A stretch of DNA of 25,140 nt, taken from positions 1 to 25,140 of the forward strand of contig CAZYQY010000008.1 in assembly GCA_964649795.1 (NCBI GenBank), given 5' to 3'. How positions within the stretch are numbered: the first letter of the stretch is position 1; the number at the start of each line of letters is the position of its first letter. The notes under the pieces were generated by a model. The model saw nothing but the letters and a program-made list of their open reading frames with translations, searched no databases and had not been told where the DNA came from. The DNA comes from JABMPX01 sp964649795. GTDB lineage: Bacteria; Patescibacteriota; Minisyncoccia; Portnoybacterales; UBA2143. Positions 21,479 through 25,140 of this stretch are shown here, in pieces. The position numbers and the translations under genes are program-made.

Positions 21479-22909
21479 ATGAAGAAATCGGAGCTTTTTT
21501 TCACAGCTGTTTTAGTCCCTTTGGATTTTTTAATGCTTTTAGGCGCTGGACTAGGAGCCTATGTTTTGCGAATTAATCCATGGGTATCTGAATATCGTCC
21601 AGTGCTTTTTCACTTGAACCTTCCTTTTGGCAGGTACTTTGTTCTAGTCAGCGGTATTTCTATTTTTCTTTTGATTGTTTTTGCTTTAGTTGGTCTTTAT
21701 CGAATTAAATTAAATCGCAAGCTTTTAGATGATTTTCCAAGAATTGTGATTGGGGTTTCAGCAGGCATTATGATTATTGTCTTCTATATTTTTCTTAGAC
21801 AGGAATTGTTTAATTCCCGTTTTTTAGTTTTAGCTGGCTGGTTAATGGCAATCATCTTTATTTGTTTAGGCCGTTTTCTAATAAGTTTATGGCAAAAACA
21901 TTTAGTTAAAAAGCGTGGATTTGGAATCCGCCGTATTTTACTAATCGGGCAAGACAGATTAAGCAATAGAGTTATAGAAAACATTAATAAAGAGCCAGGC
22001 TTGGGTTACCAAGTAATTAGCAATATGCTTGAGCTGGACATAAACAAAATTAAAATAAAAACAAAGAACCAAAAAATAGATGAAATTATTTTATCTGATC
22101 CAAACTGGCCAAAAGAAAAAGTTTTGGAATTGATTAATTTTGCAGAAATAAACCATTTGACTTTTAAGTTCGCACCAAATCTTTTTCAGACCTTGACCAC
22201 CAATACTTCAATTGAGATACTTGGCGACGTGCCTATTATTGAATTAAAAAAAACCGTTTTAGACGGATGGGGCAGGATAATTAAGAGATTGTTTGACATA
22301 GTTTTTTCTTTTTCTTTTATAATCATATTCTCGCCAATTTATCTTTTAATAGCTTTTTTGGTTAAAATCAGCTCTTTTGGTCCTCTTATTTACAAAGATT
22401 ACCGTTACGGTTACAAAAAAAAGAAATTTAAGTTCTATAAATTTCGTTCTATGAAAGCTGAACTTTGCGATGGAGAATTTGGCACTAAAAAAGGCAATCA
22501 AATGCTTAAAGAATTGGAAAAAGATCAAACAATAAATCTCCGCAAAGGTAGTCCTTTGCATAAGATTAAAAATGACCCTAGGATTACCAAAATCGGCAGG
22601 TTTATGCGCAAGTATTCTTTGGATGAATTGCCTCAATTTTTTAATGTTCTAAAAGGAGAAATGAGCATAGTTGGCTACCGTCCTCATATGTCCTATGAAG
22701 TAGAAAAGTTTAACTTTGACCAGCAGAGGATGTTCTATATCAAGCCAGGCATTACTGGATTAGCTCAGATTTCAGGCAGAAGCGATCTTGATTTTAATGA
22801 AGAGGTAAAATTAGATATCTTTTATATGGAAAATTGGTCTTTAAAACTGGATTTGATAATTATTTTAAAGACCCCATTCATTATTTTGTTAAAAAAACAT
22901 AGAGTATAA
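21479..22909 (+). CDS. Polyprenyl-phosphate sugar-1-phosphate transferase (undecaprenyl glycosylphosphotransferase)
   Basis: Membrane enzyme that starts a surface polysaccharide by moving a sugar-1-phosphate onto undecaprenyl phosphate (WbaP/WcaJ type). From the preferred ATG at 21479 the protein is 476 aa: four membrane helices in about residues 8-135 (LFFTAVLVPLDFLMLLGAG; a second near 52-73; two more to 135), a Rossmann-like CoA-binding domain (IRRILLIGQDRLSNRVIENI), a fifth helix or hairpin near 270-293, then the bacterial sugar-transferase domain with KFYKFRSMKAE, DPRITKIGRFMRKYSLDELP, FFNVLKGEMSIVGYRP, KPGITGLAQISGRSDLDF and the ending LDLIIILKTPFIIL. The upstream start at 21419 would overlap the rnpB terminator. 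Two GT4 genes follow, forming a glycan cluster. Confidence 0.93.
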   Translation: MKKSELFFTAVLVPLDFLMLLGAGLGAYVLRINPWVSEYRPVLFHLNLPFGRYFVLVSGISIFLLIVFALVGLYRIKLNRKLLDDFPRIVIGVSAGIMIIVFYIFLRQELFNSRFLVLAGWLMAIIFICLGRFLISLWQKHLVKKRGFGIRRILLIGQDRLSNRVIENINKEPGLGYQVISNMLELDINKIKIKTKNQKIDEIILSDPNWPKEKVLELINFAEINHLTFKFAPNLFQTLTTNTSIEILGDVPIIELKKTVLDGWGRIIKRLFDIVFSFSFIIIFSPIYLLIAFLVKISSFGPLIYKDYRYGYKKKKFKFYKFRSMKAELCDGEFGTKKGNQMLKELEKDQTINLRKGSPLHKIKNDPRITKIGRFMRKYSLDELPQFFNVLKGEMSIVGYRPHMSYEVEKFNFDQQRMFYIKPGITGLAQISGRSDLDFNEEVKLDIFYMENWSLKLDLIIILKTPFIILLKKHRV

Positions 22910-22941
22910 TTTGTTAGATTGATTTTAAAGGGTCTGGTTTT

Positions 22942-24030
22942 ATGAAAGTTGCTTTAGTCCATGATTATCTTAATCAATACGGAGGGGCTGAAAGAGTATT
23001 AGAGGCGTTTTGTCAAATTTTTCCTAAAGCGCCTATTTATACCTTGCTTTATGATGAAAAAAGAACTGGTTCAGCTTTTAAAAAATACCAGATTAAAACA
23101 TCTTTTTTGCAAAAATTCCCTTTAGTCAAATCTCATCACCGTCCTTTTTTAATGTTTATGCCTTTGGCTATTGAGCAATTTGATCTTTCTCAGTATGATT
23201 TAGTTCTTTCTGATTCAGCTAGTTATGCTAAGGGGGTGATTACTTCGCCAAAAGCAATTCATATTTGCTATTGCCATACGCCAATTCGTTATGCTTGGGA
23301 TGATTCTCATAGATATATTGAAGAATTTGGTTATCCTGGACCGATAAAAAAAGTTATACCTTTTTTTATGAACTATATTCGTCTTTGGGACGAGCAAGCA
23401 GCTGGCCGTGTAGATAAATTTATTGCTAATTCTTATTTTGTAAAACAGCGAATAAAAAAATATTATCATCAGGATTCAAAAGTTATCCATCCGCCAGTTA
23501 AGACAAATTTATTTTATTTGGCTGATAAAATAGAGAATTATTTCCTGATAGTCGGAAGGTTTCTGCCTTATAAGCGCTTTGATCTGGCTATTGATGCATT
23601 TAATGAATTGGGATTTCCATTAAAAATTATTGGCGATGGCCCTGACCGTAAAAGATTAGAAAAAAAATCAAAGAAAAATATAGAATTTATTGGCTTGGTC
23701 TCTGACGAGAGATTAAAAGAATATTATGCTCATTGTCAGGCCTTTATCTTTCCCCAAGAAGAGGACTTTGGAATTACAGCTGTGGAAGCAATGGCTTCTG
23801 GCAGGCCTGTTATTGCATATCAGGCCGGCGGCGCATTAGAAACAATTACCCCAGGGATAACTGGTTTATTTTTCAAAGATCAGACAAAAGAAAGCTTAGT
23901 AAAAGTTTTACAGGAATTTAATTCTGATAATTTTGACCCTAAAATTATCAGAGAAAAAGCTATGGAATTTGACCAAGAGAAATTTAAAAAAAGAATTAAA
24001 GAGTTTATTGAGAAAAATATTAATTTTTAA
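22942..24030 (+). CDS. Family 4 glycosyltransferase
   Basis: GT-B-fold glycosyltransferase, cytoplasmic or membrane-associated, probably extending the lipid-linked sugar made by the upstream gene. The 362-aa protein begins KVALVHDYLNQYGGAERVLEA (about 2-22), the GG-rich donor/acceptor loop typical of the group, has CYCHTPIRYAWDD, FIANSYFVKQRI and VIHPPVKTNLF in the N-terminal domain, and YFLIVGRFLPYKRFDLAIDAF, LKIIGDGPDRKRL and the E-x7-E motif FGITAVEAMASGRPVIAY in the C-terminal domain. It starts 32 bases after the sugar transferase and ends 3 bases before another GT4 gene. The sugar specificity cannot be read from sequence. Confidence 0.92.
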   Translation: MKVALVHDYLNQYGGAERVLEAFCQIFPKAPIYTLLYDEKRTGSAFKKYQIKTSFLQKFPLVKSHHRPFLMFMPLAIEQFDLSQYDLVLSDSASYAKGVITSPKAIHICYCHTPIRYAWDDSHRYIEEFGYPGPIKKVIPFFMNYIRLWDEQAAGRVDKFIANSYFVKQRIKKYYHQDSKVIHPPVKTNLFYLADKIENYFLIVGRFLPYKRFDLAIDAFNELGFPLKIIGDGPDRKRLEKKSKKNIEFIGLVSDERLKEYYAHCQAFIFPQEEDFGITAVEAMASGRPVIAYQAGGALETITPGITGLFFKDQTKESLVKVLQEFNSDNFDPKIIREKAMEFDQEKFKKRIKEFIEKNINF

Positions 24031-24033
24031 TCT

Positions 24034-25140
24034 ATGAATATTGGCATTGATATAAGGGTTTTAGCCCGCGGCACCAGAACAGGTGTTGAAGAATATACAA
24101 TTAATCTTTTAGATGAACTTTTATTGCTTGAGCCAAAAATTAATTATAAACTTTTTTATAATGCCTATAAAAAAGCCAAGTTAAATTATCCTTGGCTTTT
24201 TTTAGATAATGTTAATTTAAAAAGTTTTAGAATTCCCAATCGTCTTTTTTTTATAAGTGCCCGTTATTTTAATCAACCCAAGATAGATAAATTATTGGGC
24301 AAAGTTGACATTTATTTTAATCCACATTTTTTTACAGCTCCTTTGTCAATTGGCTGTAAAAAAGTAATTACTTTTCATGATTTATCTTTTGAGCGCTATC
24401 CTTATTTTTTCTCCTGGCGCAAAAGAGCCTGGCAAAAATTTTTAGTGGATGCCAGAAAAGAGGCTGAAAAAGCAGATAGAATAATTGCTGTTTCTCAATC
24501 AACTAAAGATGATTTGATTAAAATATATGGCATTGAACCTAAGAAAATAAAAGTGATTTATTCTGGAGTAGGGAAGCAATTTAGGCCTTTTGTGCAGGGA
24601 CTGTCATTAATATCTAAAAAATACAATCTTCCGAATAAGTTTATTTTATATTTTGGCACTATTGAGCCAAGAAAAAATATTATAGGGCTAATTAAAGCAT
24701 TTGAATTATTAAGAAGAAAACAATCTATTAAATTAGTTATTGCTGGAACCAAAGGATGGCTTTATAAAGATATTTTAAGAACAGCCAGAGAATCAAAATA
24801 TAGTCGAGATATAATTTTTACTGGTTTTGTTGAAGATAAAGACAAACCCTATCTTTACAATCTAGCCGAGCTTTTTGTATATCCAAGCTTTTTTGAAGGA
24901 TTTGGTTTCCCTCCTTTAGAAGCAATGGCTTGCGGCAAGCCAACTATTGTTTCAGTTAATTCTTCTTTGCCCGAAGTAGTTGGCCAAGGAGCTTTAATGA
25001 TTAATCCTGACAATATAGATGAATTAGCTTGGGCTATGGAAATAATTTTAACTGATAAAGAGTTAAAAGAACAATTAATTAAAAAAGGGCTTAACCAGGC
25101 CAAGAAATTTTCCTGGTCAGAATGCGCTGCGGAGACATTA
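24034..25140 (+). CDS. Family 4 glycosyltransferase, 3' end beyond the window
   Basis: The reading frame is open from ATG 24034 to the last base (369 codons) and continues outside the window. N-terminal features: MNIGIDIRVLARGTRTGVEEY, VDIYFNPHFFTAPL, VITFHDLSFERYP, ADRIIAVSQSTKDDLIKIY and VIYSGVGKQFRP; C-terminal domain: FILYFGTIEPRKNI, LVIAGTKGW, IIFTGFVEDKDKPYLYN, and the E-x7-E motif in YPSFFEGFGFPPLEAMACG. This is the mannosyltransferase-like GT4 form (TxEPRKN and GFGFPPLE motifs). The end SWSECAAETL is close to the usual C-terminus, so perhaps only a few codons are missing. It starts 3 bases after the previous GT4 gene and contains a strong terminator-like hairpin at codons 46-57. Confidence 0.93.
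   Translation, partial: MNIGIDIRVLARGTRTGVEEYTINLLDELLLLEPKINYKLFYNAYKKAKLNYPWLFLDNVNLKSFRIPNRLFFISARYFNQPKIDKLLGKVDIYFNPHFFTAPLSIGCKKVITFHDLSFERYPYFFSWRKRAWQKFLVDARKEAEKADRIIAVSQSTKDDLIKIYGIEPKKIKVIYSGVGKQFRPFVQGLSLISKKYNLPNKFILYFGTIEPRKNIIGLIKAFELLRRKQSIKLVIAGTKGWLYKDILRTARESKYSRDIIFTGFVEDKDKPYLYNLAELFVYPSFFEGFGFPPLEAMACGKPTIVSVNSSLPEVVGQGALMINPDNIDELAWAMEIILTDKELKEQLIKKGLNQAKKFSWSECAAETL
24169..24202 (+). terminator. Perfect 12-bp terminator-like hairpin inside the last GT4 gene
   Basis: AAAAAAGCCAAG (24169-24180) pairs without mismatch with CTTGGCTTTTTT (24191-24202) around a 10-base loop; the T run (24197-24203) and the mirrored A run make it look like a bidirectional intrinsic terminator. 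It is wholly within coding sequence, about 135 bases after the start codon. Confidence 0.55.

Noticed and set aside
22904..22941. TATAAT at the end of the sugar transferase as a promoter for the GT4 gene
   Set aside because: The only -35-like sequence (TTGTTA) is 13 bases away, too close; cotranscription is simpler.

Overview
The window is dense, AT-rich bacterial DNA with short spacers, many 4-base ATGA gene overlaps and small versions of core proteins. TGA is used as an ordinary stop (glyA, folD, nusG, tpiA), so this is not a code-25 lineage. The reduced PheT, the TRAM-less MiaB, the DHFR-HIT fusion and the deaminase with an extra N-terminal domain together suggest a member of the Patescibacteria (Candidate Phyla Radiation, Parcubacteria-like). 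That placement is inferred from gene style, not measured.

Layout. (1) 155-5400, plus strand: pheT and gyrB; then a strong promoter driving secE-nusG-rplK and an unrecognised 40-aa basic protein, closed by an intrinsic terminator. (2) 5461-6896, plus strand: a HIGH-motif nucleotidyltransferase overlapping a dCMP-deaminase-like gene, then a strong terminator that can serve both converging transcripts. (3) 6940-8828, minus strand: thyA and a DHFR-HIT fusion. They share a 163-bp spacer with (4) 8992-12564, plus strand: glyA, folD and gatB, with a striking GC-rich imperfect palindrome between folD and gatB. (5) 12556-14445, minus strand: miaB and miaA, which act in sequence on tRNA A37. (6) 14489-25140, plus strand: a GT2 glycosyltransferase, a GalT-like enzyme, a DedA membrane protein, tpiA, pgk, recJ, rnhA, the RNase P RNA gene rnpB with promoter and terminator, and the start of a surface-glycan cluster (polyprenyl-phosphate sugar transferase and two GT4 glycosyltransferases, the last cut by the window end).

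How the genes fit together. Regions 2-4 carry nearly a whole thymidylate and one-carbon cycle: a dCMP-deaminase-like enzyme to make dUMP, GlyA to make methylene-THF, ThyA to make dTMP, DHFR to recycle dihydrofolate, and FolD to interconvert folates. Genes between 5278 and 8828 have strong Shine-Dalgarno sequences, while those checked outside mostly lack one, and the GT2 gene appears to be leaderless. This may mean a different origin or a different mode of translation.

The most interesting items are the folD-gatB palindrome, the divergent ThyA (two phosphate-binding arginines replaced), the DHFR-HIT fusion, the direct repeats over the thyA promoter, terminator-like hairpins just inside the recJ and last glycosyltransferase reading frames, and the missing domains of PheT and MiaB. 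No CRISPR array, tRNA gene, transposase or prophage gene was seen.
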